Position numbers and translations under genes: made by a program
Shown: in pieces, positions 33,027-41,764 of the stretch
Numbering within the stretch: the first letter of the stretch is position 1
How the letters are laid out: every line of letters begins with the position of its first letter
The notes under the pieces: generated by a model
Told to the model about the DNA's origin: nothing
Database searches by the model: none
The model's input: only the letters and a program-made list of their open reading frames with translations
Source of the DNA: an uncultured Prevotellaceae bacterium
GTDB taxonomy: Bacteria; Bacteroidota; Bacteroidia; Bacteroidales; Bacteroidaceae
NCBI GenBank assembly: GCA_945831805.1
Contig: CAMADY010000003.1
Coordinates: 1-59,399 of the forward strand
Direction: 5' to 3'
Length of the DNA: 59,399 nt

Positions 33027-33087
33027 TTCCTTTTTCTTATCTTGTTTTTGTTGTTAATTATCGTTGTTGTTTTCGTAGCGAAGCGTT

Positions 33088-33142
33088 TCGTCTTCGTCTT
33101 CGTTTTCGTTTTCGTCTTCGTTCTCGTCTTTCGTTTTCGTTT
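33088..33142 (-). repeat. 6-base array at the lipoprotein-dehydrogenase junction
   Basis: Nine units read TCGTCT or TCGTTT (two carry one change) on the plus strand. The array starts within the stop codon of the lipoprotein gene (TAA complement at 33141-33143) and fills half the gap before the dehydrogenase start. Confidence 0.8.
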
Positions 33143-33965
33143 ATTTCTTGTTTTCAGCCTTCTGTGCCGACTCATTAGCCTTCATGGCATTCTCCTTGCG
33201 ATGGAAACCATATCTGATTCCTTTGTGCTTGAGAATAAGTGAGTCGGTAGTCATCTCTACAAAGTCGAGAGTGTCGATGATGTCTGGTTTCTTCTTGCTG
33301 TTGTCGCCTGTGCTGACGAGGTTACTTTCACCAGAAACAAGCAGCAGTCTTCCGTTGCAGAGATACCATCCCTTGTAGTTTCTTACCTCAGGATACTGTA
33401 CCGGAGAGTCGTCTTCAAGCGTCGTCTTGCGCCTTATTCTGCCAACAGCCTGTGCCACATGACCTCTCTTCAGCGTGAAACCATATTCGCGAGGAATGAA
33501 GAATGTCTGCTTGACAGAGTCCGGCATGTTTTCCATCATGCGCTTCTGCATGCGACGACTCATGTGCTGCAGGTCCTTCATCACTGGCATCACGGGGTAT
33601 GTCCACGTGCCTTTCAGCTGGTCGAGGGCTATGACCATTGTTACTTCTGTAGAGTCCTCGGGATTTGGCATTACGCCTATCCAGTCGCCAATCTCTGGCT
33701 TTCCTATAATCTTGTTTTTCTGTTTCGCCTCTATGCAGTTGTATGATATAGGGTCGCCTCCGGAGAATGGCCATATAACGATGACGGAGTCTGAGGTACC
33801 GTCGCATGAAAGACCGTAAATCATGCTGTCGCCTTTTATCACGATGTCTGATGTGGGGTTGTCTTCGTGCGGCATTTCTGAAGGTGCTGTCCCGCCATTA
33901 CATCCCCAGGTGGCGATGAGTATGAAGAGCGATATTGTTATGTAAATAAGAGATTCCTTCTGCAT
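33141..33965 (-). CDS. Lipoprotein with lipocalin-like region
   Basis: A 274-residue protein with a lipoprotein signal (FILIATWGC, lipidated Cys22). The first half (MIYGLSCDGTSDSVIVIWPFS, IGDWIGVMPNPED, VTMVIALDQLKGTWTYPVM) and the C-terminal half (YKGWYLCNGRLLLVSGE, TLDFVEMTTDSLILKHKGI) each look beta-rich. The C-terminal part resembles lipocalin-like domains of Bacteroidetes lipoproteins. The protein ends in a Lys/Glu-rich tail (NESAQKAENKK). It is probably anchored in the outer membrane; function unknown. It has its own promoter at 34039-34070. Confidence 0.7.
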   Translation of the reverse strand: MQKESLIYITISLFILIATWGCNGGTAPSEMPHEDNPTSDIVIKGDSMIYGLSCDGTSDSVIVIWPFSGGDPISYNCIEAKQKNKIIGKPEIGDWIGVMPNPEDSTEVTMVIALDQLKGTWTYPVMPVMKDLQHMSRRMQKRMMENMPDSVKQTFFIPREYGFTLKRGHVAQAVGRIRRKTTLEDDSPVQYPEVRNYKGWYLCNGRLLLVSGESNLVSTGDNSKKKPDIIDTLDFVEMTTDSLILKHKGIRYGFHRKENAMKANESAQKAENKK

Positions 33966-34038
33966 TCTTTACCTTATATTTTAGTTCCTTTGCAAAGTGA
34001 TTTCGTTGTCTTTGGCAACGTTATTTCACGTTTCAGTG

Positions 34039-34070
34039 CAAAGTTACACTTTTTTTCTCAAACCACCAAA
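34039..34070 (-). promoter_or_regulatory. Promoter for the lipoprotein gene
   Basis: Minus strand: TTTG (34067-34070), 20-base spacer, TAACTTTG (34039-34046). The leader is about 65 bases and the promoter lies just past the ddh terminator. Confidence 0.7.
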
Positions 34071-34089
34071 CTTTTTACTTTGTTTTTAA

Positions 34090-34128
34090 CAAAAAATCCC
34101 ATGCAAGGAATGAACCAAGCATGGGATT
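34090..34128 (-). terminator. Rho-independent terminator of ddh
   Basis: A perfect 10-bp stem AATCCCATGC / GCATGGGATT with a 14-base loop. On the minus strand it is followed directly by a TTTTTTG run, 63 bases past the ddh stop. Confidence 0.85.
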
Positions 34129-34190
34129 GTTGTTATAAAAACGATAGTGTTCCGTTTTCATTTGAAGGGAGTTCCTTCATGAAAGTGGAA

Positions 34191-35090
34191 CTATACGAGG
34201 TGTGCGATGAGGTCCTCACGGTCACCTGGGAGGTAGTCGATGACAGGAATCTCAACCATTGTGTAAGCTGCAGGCTGCTGCTTCATAGAAGCGCGTGCGA
34301 CGTTTACGAGAACCTGTGCAGTGAGTGCAGGGTTGTTGATCTTCATGTTGAACTCGAAGAGCTGGTTGTGGGTCTTGCCCGAAACACCCTTGCGAGTGAG
34401 GTTTACGCCATGGCCAACGTCATTGAGTGCGTCAACAGAGTCAACAGCGAAGACGTGGGTCTCGTCGTTAGCGAAGTATGGGTCAGCCTTGATAGCCTTT
34501 GTTACCTCAGCGAGGTCAGCACCCTCTTCGAGCTCTACATATACCATACGGCGGTGGATGCCCTCGCCAACAGGAATTGTCATAGAGAGTGCGTCCTTGA
34601 CGCCAGCCTTTGAGCGAACGCATACAGAGTGTCCCATAGAACGTCCTGGGCCGAAGTTGGTGTAAGAGAGTCCCTTAGGAGCGAGAGACTGCATGAGTGT
34701 GCGTACTACAGAGTCAGAACCTGGATCCCAACCTGCTGCGATTACAGCAACGCTGTTGTTTGCCTTACAGATAGGCATGAGAGCCTTGCGGTAGTCAACG
34801 ATAGAGGTGTGGATGTCGAAAGAGTCAACAGTGTTGATACCCATAGCGAGAATCTTCTCTGCGTACTCCTGGCATGAACGTGTTGGTGTAGCGAGGATAG
34901 CAACGTCAACGTCCTTCAGCTCTGTGATGTCCTTAACTACTTCGTAAGGAGTGAGCTCAAGAGGCTTGTTCTCTGCACCAGCGCGACGTACTACACCTGC
35001 GATCTCGAAGTCTTCTGCGGCCTCGAGTGCTTCAATGGTAAACTTACCAATGTTACCGTAACCAACTACGGCAGCGCGAATTTTCTTCAT
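34191..35090 (-). CDS. ddh: meso-Diaminopimelate D-dehydrogenase
   Basis: A 299-residue NADP-dependent enzyme that makes meso-diaminopimelate in one step from tetrahydrodipicolinate, feeding lysine and peptidoglycan synthesis. N-terminal Rossmann motif VVGYGNIGKFTIEAL; then DVAILATPTRSCQEYAEKILAMGINTVDSFD, AAGWDPGSDSVVRTLM, and FGPGRSMGHSVCVRSKAGVKDALSMTIPVGEG, all characteristic of the DapDH family. It is about 20 residues shorter than the Corynebacterium enzyme. A small hairpin (CATGCGG/CCGCATG, 35130-35148) lies in its upstream gap, and a strong terminator follows. Confidence 0.94.
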   Translation of the reverse strand: MKKIRAAVVGYGNIGKFTIEALEAAEDFEIAGVVRRAGAENKPLELTPYEVVKDITELKDVDVAILATPTRSCQEYAEKILAMGINTVDSFDIHTSIVDYRKALMPICKANNSVAVIAAGWDPGSDSVVRTLMQSLAPKGLSYTNFGPGRSMGHSVCVRSKAGVKDALSMTIPVGEGIHRRMVYVELEEGADLAEVTKAIKADPYFANDETHVFAVDSVDALNDVGHGVNLTRKGVSGKTHNQLFEFNMKINNPALTAQVLVNVARASMKQQPAAYTMVEIPVIDYLPGDREDLIAHLV

Positions 35091-35129
35091 TGTTTGTTTT
35101 TTTTGTTTGGTTGTTGTTAATTATAGCTC

Positions 35130-35148
35130 CATGCGGAAACACCGCATG
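35130..35148 (-). promoter_or_regulatory. Small hairpin between the flotillin gene and ddh
   Basis: A 7-bp stem CATGCGG / CCGCATG with a 5-base loop, 17 bases past the flotillin stop. No U-run follows on the minus strand. It could be a weak terminator or a leader structure of ddh. Confidence 0.4.
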
Positions 35149-35165
35149 TAACATTGCTTGTTTAT

Positions 35166-36539
35166 TTATTCTTCTGTCTTTGGTTCGGTGGCAGCAGGTG
35201 CCTCGTTCTTCTTTGCGAGGAACTCTGGGAGTGAGAGTCCAGCCTGGTCGAAGAGTTCGTTGAGAGGTGGGACGCTCTTCATGAGTCCGCTTACGAAACC
35301 TGCTGTAGAGCCTTTGCCATCGGCAGATGCGCCAGAATCCCAAACCGTTACCTTGTCGATGTTGATGCCCTTGACAGCCTCTACCTGTGTCTTCACGAGC
35401 TCTGGGAGCTTCTCAAGGAGGAGGAGTGTATATGCCTTCGTAGCATCGCCGCCGGCAGCCTGTATCATCTTGTCGTAACCCTGAGCCTGCTTGTTAAGAA
35501 TCTCGAAGAGACCGCGAGCCTCTGCCTCCATCTTGGCGAATGCTGCATCAGCCTCACCCTTGGCATTGACGCGAATCTTCTCTGCTTCTGCCTCAGCCTC
35601 AATAATCTTACGCTTCTTCTCAATCTCCTGTGATACGAGAACGTTGGCAGCCTGTGTGGCACGCTCACGGTCAGCACGCGCAAGCTCTGCCTCCTTCTCT
35701 GCAGAGTAAGCCTCTTCAAGAGCCTTAGCCTGTGCCACCTTCTCTGCTGCAACAGCCTTACGCTGTGCCTCTGCCTCACGCTCACGACGGTCTGCGTCAG
35801 AGTTGGCTATCTGTACCTTTGCCTCGTTCTCACCTCGTACAGCCTGTGCGTTAGCCTCTGCGGTACGGATACGTGTCTCACGGTTAGCCTCTGCCTTGCC
35901 GATTTCACCAATCTTCTCCTGCTCAGCAACACGTACCTTTGCCTCGTTGATAGCCTTGGCAGCAGCCTCCTGACCGAGAGCCTCGATATAGCCGGACTCA
36001 TCGTTGATATCGGTTACGTTGACGTTGATAAGACGGAGACCGATCTTCTTCAGCTCCACCTCCACGTTGCTTGAGATAGCCTCAAGGAACTTATCGCGGT
36101 CGGAGTTGAGCTCCTCGATGGACATCGTAGCAATGACGAGACGGAGCTGTCCGAAGAGGATATCGCGTGCGAGTTCCTGAATCTGACCTGCTGTGAGGCC
36201 GAGGAGTCGCTCTGCTGCTGCCGTCATGCTCTCCTCGTCGGTAGAGATACCAACGGTGAAGCGGCAAGGCACGTCAACACGGATGTTCTGACGTGACAGG
36301 GCATTGGTGAGGTTTGCATCAATGCTGATAGGTGTCAGCGAGAGATATTCATAGTCCTGGATGATAGGGAGCACGAAGGCACCTCCACCATGGACGCACT
36401 TAGCGGATTTGTTACTGCCACTGCTTCCGTAGATTACGAGAATCTTGTCGGATGGACAACGGCGATACCTGTTGATGAGAGCAAGCACGAGTACTACGAT
36501 GACTACTGCCGCTACTGCGATTAGTGTTAGTTCGCTCAT
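35166..36539 (-). CDS. Flotillin-family SPFH protein
   Basis: A 457-residue membrane-associated protein. Residues 5-22 form a hydrophobic hairpin or helix (LIAVAAVVIVVLVLALIN). The SPFH domain follows (GGAFVLPIIQDYEYLSLTPISIDANL, VEVELKKIGLRLINVNVTDI), then a long Ala/Glu/Lys-rich coiled coil at about 190-345 with the EA-repeats of flotillins. Flotillins scaffold membrane microdomains. Directly upstream (23-base gap) is an NfeD/YuaF-like partner, the usual arrangement for this family. The tail contains TKAYTLLLLEKLPELVKTQVEAVKGI, also family-typical. Confidence 0.92.
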   Translation of the reverse strand: MSELTLIAVAAVVIVVLVLALINRYRRCPSDKILVIYGSSGSNKSAKCVHGGGAFVLPIIQDYEYLSLTPISIDANLTNALSRQNIRVDVPCRFTVGISTDEESMTAAAERLLGLTAGQIQELARDILFGQLRLVIATMSIEELNSDRDKFLEAISSNVEVELKKIGLRLINVNVTDINDESGYIEALGQEAAAKAINEAKVRVAEQEKIGEIGKAEANRETRIRTAEANAQAVRGENEAKVQIANSDADRREREAEAQRKAVAAEKVAQAKALEEAYSAEKEAELARADRERATQAANVLVSQEIEKKRKIIEAEAEAEKIRVNAKGEADAAFAKMEAEARGLFEILNKQAQGYDKMIQAAGGDATKAYTLLLLEKLPELVKTQVEAVKGINIDKVTVWDSGASADGKGSTAGFVSGLMKSVPPLNELFDQAGLSLPEFLAKKNEAPAATEPKTEE

Positions 36540-36562
36540 AATTGTTTAGAATTTTAAGTTAT

Positions 36563-37132
36563 TTATGCCTTGCTGACAATCAGGGTGTTGCCTTCGATGC
36601 TGATGACATTAACCCTTGTGCCGGTAGAAAGCTGCTCGCCGTCAGAGATGGCGTCGAGCTCGTGTATGCTGCCCTTGATGCTTATCTGTACCTTGCCCTT
36701 TCCTTCGCCCTTTGCCGGGATGCGCAGATATACGTCGCACTGCTTTCCGAGGCAATCGGTAATCTTGTATGCACCATTGCGCTCCAGCTTCTTCAGCTTC
36801 TTCCAGATTACGATGTACATCGCGGAGAAGAGGAAGCCTACTACGAGGGCGATGGCGTAGAGCAGCATCTTGCTCTTCACGTCCTCTGAGAAACATACTC
36901 CAGCCCATCCGAAGCCAACGAAGAAGTTGATGATGGAACGTATGGAGAAGAGACTCATTGCGCCTCCGGTGTCCATGGTGTCTCCATCGCCGAGGTCAAG
37001 ATCCATGGCGTCGTGAGCGTCCATGCCTATGAGTGTCAGTATTGTCTGGATGGCGAATACTGCGGAGCTTGCTATTGCGCAGCCCCAGAATACCTGCATG
37101 GTAGGGTCGAGAGAAAGAAACCAATCCTGCAT
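36563..37132 (-). CDS. NfeD/YuaF-like membrane protein, flotillin partner
   Basis: A 189-residue protein with an N-terminal membrane segment (TMQVFWGCAIASSAVFAIQT), further hydrophobic stretches (IINFFVGFGWAGVCF, MLLYAIALVVGFLFSAMYIVIW), and a C-terminal beta-rich OB-fold-like region (LGKQCDVYLRIPAKGEGKGKVQISIKGSIHEL... GTRVNVISIEGNTLIV). This is the YuaF/NfeD architecture that pairs with flotillin. It is in the same operon as the flotillin and the upstream PFL and ACT genes. Confidence 0.78.
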   Translation of the reverse strand: MQDWFLSLDPTMQVFWGCAIASSAVFAIQTILTLIGMDAHDAMDLDLGDGDTMDTGGAMSLFSIRSIINFFVGFGWAGVCFSEDVKSKMLLYAIALVVGFLFSAMYIVIWKKLKKLERNGAYKITDCLGKQCDVYLRIPAKGEGKGKVQISIKGSIHELDAISDGEQLSTGTRVNVISIEGNTLIVSKA

Positions 37133-37149
37133 AACTTTTTTCTGCGAAA

Positions 37150-37184
37150 AAATAAGTAATAATCAATAAGGAACAAGGAATCCG
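37150..37184 (-). repeat. Degenerate 7-base array at the PFL-NfeD junction
   Basis: The plus strand reads AAATAAG, TAATAAT, CAATAAG, GAACAAG, GAATCCG: 7-base spacing with drift, filling much of the 53-base gap. Confidence 0.4.
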
Positions 37185-37185
37185 C

Positions 37186-38559
37186 TTAGTTCTTGAAACT
37201 ATGTATAGGCGCAGGGATACGTCCGCCACGGTTTACGAAACGGTCGCAAGCGAAGGTGTTGACAGGCATGATTGGTGCATAGCCAAGGAGACCACCGAAC
37301 TCTACGGTGTCGCCTACCTTCTTTCCGATGACAGGAATGATGCGGACAGCAGTCGTCTTCTGGTTTATCATACCGATAGCCGACTCGTCAGCGATGATGC
37401 CTGAGATGGTTGTAGCTGATGTGTCGCCAGGGATAGCTATCATGTCGAGACCTACGGAGCATACGCATGTCATAGCCTCAAGCTTCTCTATGGTGAGGGC
37501 ACCAGCGAGAACGGAGTCAATCATGCCCTGATCCTCTGATACAGGAATGAAGGCACCTGAGAGTCCACCAACGTATGATGAAGCCATCACACCGCCCTTC
37601 TTCACCTGGTCGTTAAGCATTGCAAGACAAGCAGTTGTGCCAGGAGCACCAACACGCTCCACGCCCATGCACTGCAGGATGTCTGCAACAGAATCGCCGA
37701 TGGCTGGTGTTGGGGCAAGTGATAGGTCTATGATGCCGAAAGGTATGCCGAGACGCTTTGAAGCCTCCTGTGCTACGAGCTGTCCCACACGAGTAATCTT
37801 GAATGCGGTCTTCTTGATTGTCTCGCCGAGAACCTCGAAGTTTGCAAGGTCCTTCTTGTCCATCTGCTCCAGTGCGTACTTCACAACGCCAGGACCCGAG
37901 ACGCCCACGTTGATGATGGCATCTGCCTCGCTGACACCATGGAAGGCACCTGCCATGAATGGGTTGTCGTCAGGTGCGTTGCAGAGCACCACGAGCTTAG
38001 CGCAACCGAGTGAGTCGTCCTCCTTCGTGTATTCTGCCGTCTGCTTGATAATCTCGCCCATGAGCTTCACAGCATCCATGTTGATGCCAGTCTTTGTGGA
38101 GCCGACGTTGATGGAAGAACAGATGCGCTCTGTCTCTGCCATTGCCTGAGGGATGGAACGTATGAGGAGCTCATCGCTCTTTGTCATGCCCTTGCTGACG
38201 ATAGCCGAGTAGCCGCCGAGGAAGTTTACGCCAACCTCCTTCGCTGCCTTGTCGAGAGTCTTTGCTATCTGCACGTAGTCTGCCGGAATCTTACAGCAGG
38301 CAGAGCCTACGAGTGAGATAGGGGTTATGGAGATACGCTTGTTAACGATAGGTATAGCGAACTCGCGGCTTATCTCCTCGCCCGTAGAGACGAGGTTCTT
38401 TGCGAGAGTCGTTATCTTGTTGTATATCTTTTCGCAAGTAACATCGAGTGACTTGTCGGCACAGTCCAACAGACTGATACCCATAGTGATGGTACGTACG
38501 TCAAGATTCTCCTGCTCGATCATCTTATTGGTTTCGAGCACTTCGGATATGTTAATCAT
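37186..38559 (-). CDS. PFL-family protein (UPF0210/DUF711)
   Basis: A 457-residue cytosolic protein with the family hallmarks: [23 protein letters not shown] near the N-terminus, [40 protein letters not shown] (here [16 protein letters not shown]), [16 protein letters not shown] and [18 protein letters not shown]. The family is distantly related to pyruvate formate-lyase in name only; its reaction is unknown. It is nearly always linked to a small ACT-domain protein, as here. The gap to the ACT gene is entirely a 7-base array. Confidence 0.92.
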   Translation of the reverse strand: MINISEVLETNKMIEQENLDVRTITMGISLLDCADKSLDVTCEKIYNKITTLAKNLVSTGEEISREFAIPIVNKRISITPISLVGSACCKIPADYVQIAKTLDKAAKEVGVNFLGGYSAIVSKGMTKSDELLIRSIPQAMAETERICSSINVGSTKTGINMDAVKLMGEIIKQTAEYTKEDDSLGCAKLVVLCNAPDDNPFMAGAFHGVSEADAIINVGVSGPGVVKYALEQMDKKDLANFEVLGETIKKTAFKITRVGQLVAQEASKRLGIPFGIIDLSLAPTPAIGDSVADILQCMGVERVGAPGTTACLAMLNDQVKKGGVMASSYVGGLSGAFIPVSEDQGMIDSVLAGALTIEKLEAMTCVCSVGLDMIAIPGDTSATTISGIIADESAIGMINQKTTAVRIIPVIGKKVGDTVEFGGLLGYAPIMPVNTFACDRFVNRGGRIPAPIHSFKN

Positions 38560-38565
38560 TTCTAC

Positions 38566-38627
38566 GAATTATGCATTATGAATTATGAATTATGCATTAT
38601 GAATTATGCATTATGAATTATGCATTA
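38566..38627 (-). repeat. 7-base array forming the whole ACT-PFL junction
   Basis: Nine units: GAATTAT, GCATTAT, GAATTAT, GAATTAT, GCATTAT, GAATTAT, GCATTAT, GAATTAT, GCATTA. The last unit contains the ACT stop codon complement (38625-38627), and the array ends 6 bases before the PFL start codon, so no other intergenic sequence is left. Confidence 0.92.
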
Positions 38628-38897
38628 GATTCGGTGCATCTTGTCGAAGATGTCTTCGAGCTGGCACTTCACCTGTACGCCCATCTCCTTACCGATGTTG
38701 TCGAGGTCTGTAGCAACCTGATCGAATGCAGTGTTGCAACGAGACATGTCAACGATCATCATCATGTTGAAATACTCCTGCACGATGGTCTGTGAGATGT
38801 CGAGGATGTTTATCTGACTGTCTGCAAGGTAAGTGCAGACCTTGGCTATGATGCCTACGGTATCTTGTCCTACTACTGTTATAATAGCGCGTGTCAT
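38625..38897 (-). CDS. ACT-domain regulatory protein (UPF0237-like)
   Basis: A 90-residue protein consisting of one ACT domain: RAIITVVGQDTVGIIAKVCTYLADSQINILDISQTIVQEYFNMMMIVDMSR. ACT domains bind small ligands, often amino acids. This subgroup (UPF0237) is paired with PFL/UPF0210 proteins in many bacteria and archaea, which suggests that the two form a functional unit. Upstream on the same strand is a 155-base 8-base-period array and then queF. Confidence 0.9.
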   Translation of the reverse strand: MTRAIITVVGQDTVGIIAKVCTYLADSQINILDISQTIVQEYFNMMMIVDMSRCNTAFDQVATDLDNIGKEMGVQVKCQLEDIFDKMHRI

Positions 38898-38925
38898 GAT
38901 TGTCTATATATATAAATAAGGTGTT

Positions 38926-39080
38926 GGTTTGACGGTTTTACCGGTTGTACGGTTGTACGGTTGTACGGTTTTGCGGTTTTGCGGTTTTGCGGTTTTGCGG
39001 TTTTGCGGTTTTGCGGTTTTACGGTTGTACGGTTTTGCGGTTGTACGGTTGTACGGTTATGCTGGTTTTACCGGTATTTC
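38926..39080 (-). repeat. 8-base array (about 19 units) between queF and the ACT gene
   Basis: The plus strand alternates GGTTGTAC and GGTTTTGC (six of the latter in a row at 38967-39014), with a few 9-base units and GGTTTTAC variants. The array starts 8 bases past the queF stop and ends 28 bases before the ACT start. It is the longest such array in the window. Confidence 0.92.
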
Positions 39081-39088
39081 GGTTGCCT

Positions 39089-39550
39089 TTATACCGCCGA
39101 GTAATTTGCTAATCGTTGTATGGCCATCTGCTCGTACTTTGTTCCCGGGCGACCGTAGTTTGCATACGGATAGATGCTGATGCCGCCGCGAGGAAGGAAT
39201 ATTCCCGTCACCTCGATGTACTTCGGGTCCATGAGCTTTATGAGGTCCTTCATGATGATGTTCACGCAGTCCTCATGGAAGTCGCCGTGGTTACGGAAAG
39301 AGAAGAGATATAGCTTGAGGCTCTTGCTCTCCACCATCCTCTCGTCCGGCAGGTACATTATCTTTATCTCGGCGAAGTCAGGCTGTCCGGTGATAGGGCA
39401 TAGCGATGTGAACTCCGGGCAGTTGAACTGTACCCAGTAGTCGTTCTCCGGATGCTTGTTGACGAATGTCTCCAGCACCTCCGGCGCATAGTCGCTCTTG
39501 TATTCCGTCTTCTTGCCTAACAGCTGCAGACCGTCGTTCTGTCTATCCAT
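39089..39550 (-). CDS. queF: NADPH-dependent 7-cyano-7-deazaguanine reductase (QueF)
   Basis: A 153-residue enzyme reducing preQ0 to preQ1 in queuosine synthesis. It has the QueF signature [24 protein letters not shown] and the catalytic-Cys region [16 protein letters not shown] (Cys51), plus an [10 protein letters not shown]-terminal motif. It is of the short, single-domain type. The frame extends to a TTG at 39559, but the ATG at 39550 starts the normal N-terminus. No other queuosine gene or preQ1 riboswitch is recognisable nearby. Confidence 0.94.
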   Translation of the reverse strand: MDRQNDGLQLLGKKTEYKSDYAPEVLETFVNKHPENDYWVQFNCPEFTSLCPITGQPDFAEIKIMYLPDERMVESKSLKLYLFSFRNHGDFHEDCVNIIMKDLIKLMDPKYIEVTGIFLPRGGISIYPYANYGRPGTKYEQMAIQRLANYSAV

Positions 39551-39560
39551 ATCTTTCAAA

Positions 39561-39609
39561 TTGAAAATGGAAAATTGAAAATGGAAAATTGAAAATGGAA
39601 AATTGAAAA
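39561..39609 (-). repeat. 7-base alternating array at the DUF5606-queF junction
   Basis: Seven units alternate strictly: TTGAAAA, TGGAAAA, TTGAAAA, TGGAAAA, TTGAAAA, TGGAAAA, TTGAAAA. It begins 10 bases from the queF ATG and reaches to within 16 bases of the DUF5606 stop. Confidence 0.92.
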
Positions 39610-39625
39610 AAGGAAAGGGGCTTGA

Positions 39626-40054
39626 TTACTCCTCTTCCTCGCTGTTAGCAGGCTTGAGGGTCTCCTCGAAGTCCGTGATGCCAGCCTCTACGAGGATGTC
39701 GTACCACTGTAGAAGCTTCTTGATATCGCTGTTGTGAACACGGTCGCGGTCGAAGTTAGGAACGAACTTTGCGAAGTAGTCCTGCAGCTCCTTTGCGCTT
39801 GCCTTGCGCCAGTTGATAGAAACCTTCTTTGCAGACTCCATATCGCGTAGTGCGCACATAATCTGTCCGAGAGGCATGTCCTCATCCTCTGTGTACATTG
39901 CTATGTCAGCAAGAGAAGTTACGCGGTCGCTTGCGAAGGCAGGTATGCGCTTATGTGAACCATCGAGTGCCTCAACGATAAGGCTTGCCTTAGCACGTGA
40001 AACGAGTTCGTAGAGTCCTGGTTTGCCAGAGATGGCAAGAATTGTTTTACTCAT
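39626..40054 (-). CDS. DUF5606 family protein
   Basis: A 142-residue protein with the conserved N-terminus TILAISGKPGLYELVSRAKASLIVEALDGSHKRIPAF and the motif SLADIAMYTEDEDMPLGQI, followed by KELQDYFAKFVPNFDRDRV and HNSDIKKLLQWYDILVEAG. This is the Bacteroidetes-specific DUF5606 domain; its role is unknown. It sits between coaE and queF on the same strand. There is no signal peptide, so it is presumably cytosolic. Confidence 0.85.
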   Translation of the reverse strand: MSKTILAISGKPGLYELVSRAKASLIVEALDGSHKRIPAFASDRVTSLADIAMYTEDEDMPLGQIMCALRDMESAKKVSINWRKASAKELQDYFAKFVPNFDRDRVHNSDIKKLLQWYDILVEAGITDFEETLKPANSEEEE

Positions 40055-40120
40055 AATTTGTATGTTCTTTTATTATTATTATTCTATATTATTAAATTAT
40101 TTCTGTCGTTGTTGATAAGC

Positions 40121-40681
40121 CTATCCGGCAATTATCGTCTTTATCCGTTCTATCTGTTCCTCAAGTGGCGTCGCCCCATCGTTTACTACAACCATGTCGG
40201 CTCTCTCAGCCACCAGCTCCTGCGGTATCTGCTTCTCAATCCACTCGCGGGCCTTCTCGTGGGTAATGCCGTCGCGCTTCATGATACGCTCTATGCGCAG
40301 TTCCTCCGGCGCAACTACCGCCACCACCTTGTCGGCATACTGTTCGAGTTGTGCCTCATAGAGAATGGCGCACTCCATCCATTGTATCCCTGAGTCGTAG
40401 AAGTCCTTCATCACCGCCGGATGCACGATGTCGTTTATCGCCTGTTTGTTCTCTTCCGAGGCAAGCAGGAACTGCGCCACCACAGCCTTGTTGAGCCTTC
40501 CGTCAACGTATGCGTCCAGCCCTATCAGTGCCGTCAGTCGCTGGCGTATCTCGTCAGATGAGTGCATCAGTCGCTTTGCGGCGCTGTCGCAATCGTAGAT
40601 TTCTATGCCCTGCTGCTTCAGCAAATTGCAGACGTATGACTTTCCGGAACCTATGCCGCCCGTAATGCAGTAATGTTTCAT
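40121..40681 (-). CDS. coaE: Dephospho-CoA kinase
   Basis: A 186-residue P-loop kinase adding the 3'-phosphate to dephospho-CoA, the last step of CoA synthesis. P-loop GGIGSGKSYV at 8-17, IEIYDCDSAAKRLM, a DIVHPAVMKDF segment, and the lid region EELRIERIMKRDGITHEKAREWIEKQ. The frame extends upstream to 40744, but that would overlap the YbbR gene; the ATG at 40681 starts MKHYCITGG, the family N-terminus, and leaves a 28-base gap. It is part of the nusB-yajC-ybbR-coaE cluster common in Bacteroidetes. Confidence 0.93.
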   Translation of the reverse strand: MKHYCITGGIGSGKSYVCNLLKQQGIEIYDCDSAAKRLMHSSDEIRQRLTALIGLDAYVDGRLNKAVVAQFLLASEENKQAINDIVHPAVMKDFYDSGIQWMECAILYEAQLEQYADKVVAVVAPEELRIERIMKRDGITHEKAREWIEKQIPQELVAERADMVVVNDGATPLEEQIERIKTIIAG

Positions 40682-40709
40682 CAGTTCATGATTTATGCCG
40701 TCCGTGCGG

Positions 40710-41693
40710 TCAGTTCTTCTCAATGAGATAATCCACCTTGTCAACCTTCAGCGTAGCCTTCACTATACCCTTCGGCTGCGTCTGAATCACCAGCGGAATC
40801 TTCTCTGTCGGGTCGCCAGGCAGGTTGTTGTAGTCAGCCACCACGTTGAAGAGCTCCGGCTTGAGCGAAGCGCTGCGCTTCACGCCGACAGCCACACGAA
40901 GCTCCACTCTTGCAGGGAACGTCTTTAGCGAGATGCCCTCCGGAACGTTCTTCGTCTTCACCGGCACGCTGATAGTCATCTCCGTCAGCTGGTCGATGAT
41001 GACGTTGAGCTTCACGTCGTTCTTGGCAAGCTTCGCACCACGAACGTTCTGCAGTCGCAGAGACTGTGTGGTAGATTCTGCCAGGTCCGTGAAATCAACG
41101 CGCTCCGTAGTGATAACCCTGAGTGTGTCAAATACCTCCTCCGGTGCAAACACCACGATGCTGTCAGGCGACAGCGAGGTTCGTGCTATGTAGAAGTTCG
41201 CCTTCGTGGAGATCCTTCCGTCGTACGCTATCGGCAGCTTGCGCTTTCCTCCGTGGTTGTAGAAGAAGTCCAGATGGTCCGCCTTCACCGATATTATGGA
41301 AGCCGTCTCCGAAAGCCTGTGCTGCATCATCTTCTGTATGTCAGAAACCGTCACCTGGCCCCTTCCGCCTTTTCCGGAGTAGAGCCGGAACTCGAAATGC
41401 AGAGGCTTGACCTCGTTGAACCATAGGTAGTTGAGCAGGTTGAAGCCTTTGTCCTTCACCGTTATCTTTACGGTTTTAGGCAGTTCTTCGGTGATTATGA
41501 CGTTCTCCGGCACCTCCGTCACTTCCATCTCCACGTCAATGTCCGTCTCGTACGTCTCGTTGAGTGTAGAGAGAAACCAGAACGACGTGCTGACAGCAAG
41601 AAAAAACAAAAAAACCAAGAACTCCTTATTTACCATAGCAAACAAAAAGTCCTTGATATTGTTATATCTATACTGCCATCCTATGGAGTCCAT
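40710..41693 (-). CDS. YbbR/CdaR-like protein
   Basis: A 327-residue protein with one N-terminal membrane helix (FLVFLFFLAVSTSFWFLSTL) and an extracytoplasmic part of YbbR-like repeats (VPENVIITEELPKTVKITVKDKGFNLL, LSPDSIVVFAPEEVFDTLRVITT, MTISVPVKTKNVPEGISLKTFPARVELRVAVG). CdaR proteins of this fold regulate the diadenylate cyclase CdaA in Firmicutes; whether that holds here is unknown, and no cyclase gene is in view. It lies between yajC and coaE. Confidence 0.82.
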   Translation of the reverse strand: MDSIGWQYRYNNIKDFLFAMVNKEFLVFLFFLAVSTSFWFLSTLNETYETDIDVEMEVTEVPENVIITEELPKTVKITVKDKGFNLLNYLWFNEVKPLHFEFRLYSGKGGRGQVTVSDIQKMMQHRLSETASIISVKADHLDFFYNHGGKRKLPIAYDGRISTKANFYIARTSLSPDSIVVFAPEEVFDTLRVITTERVDFTDLAESTTQSLRLQNVRGAKLAKNDVKLNVIIDQLTEMTISVPVKTKNVPEGISLKTFPARVELRVAVGVKRSASLKPELFNVVADYNNLPGDPTEKIPLVIQTQPKGIVKATLKVDKVDYLIEKN

Positions 41694-41764
41694 TATCTAT
41701 GGTTTTATTGGTTGTGCCGTATGTGGAAATGTCTGGTTTCCTGTTCAGTGAAGCCTTCCGCCGC

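Noticed and set aside
39551..39700. preQ1 riboswitch upstream of queF
   Set aside because: No short C-rich preQ1-binding hairpin is visible; the gap is a 7-base array.
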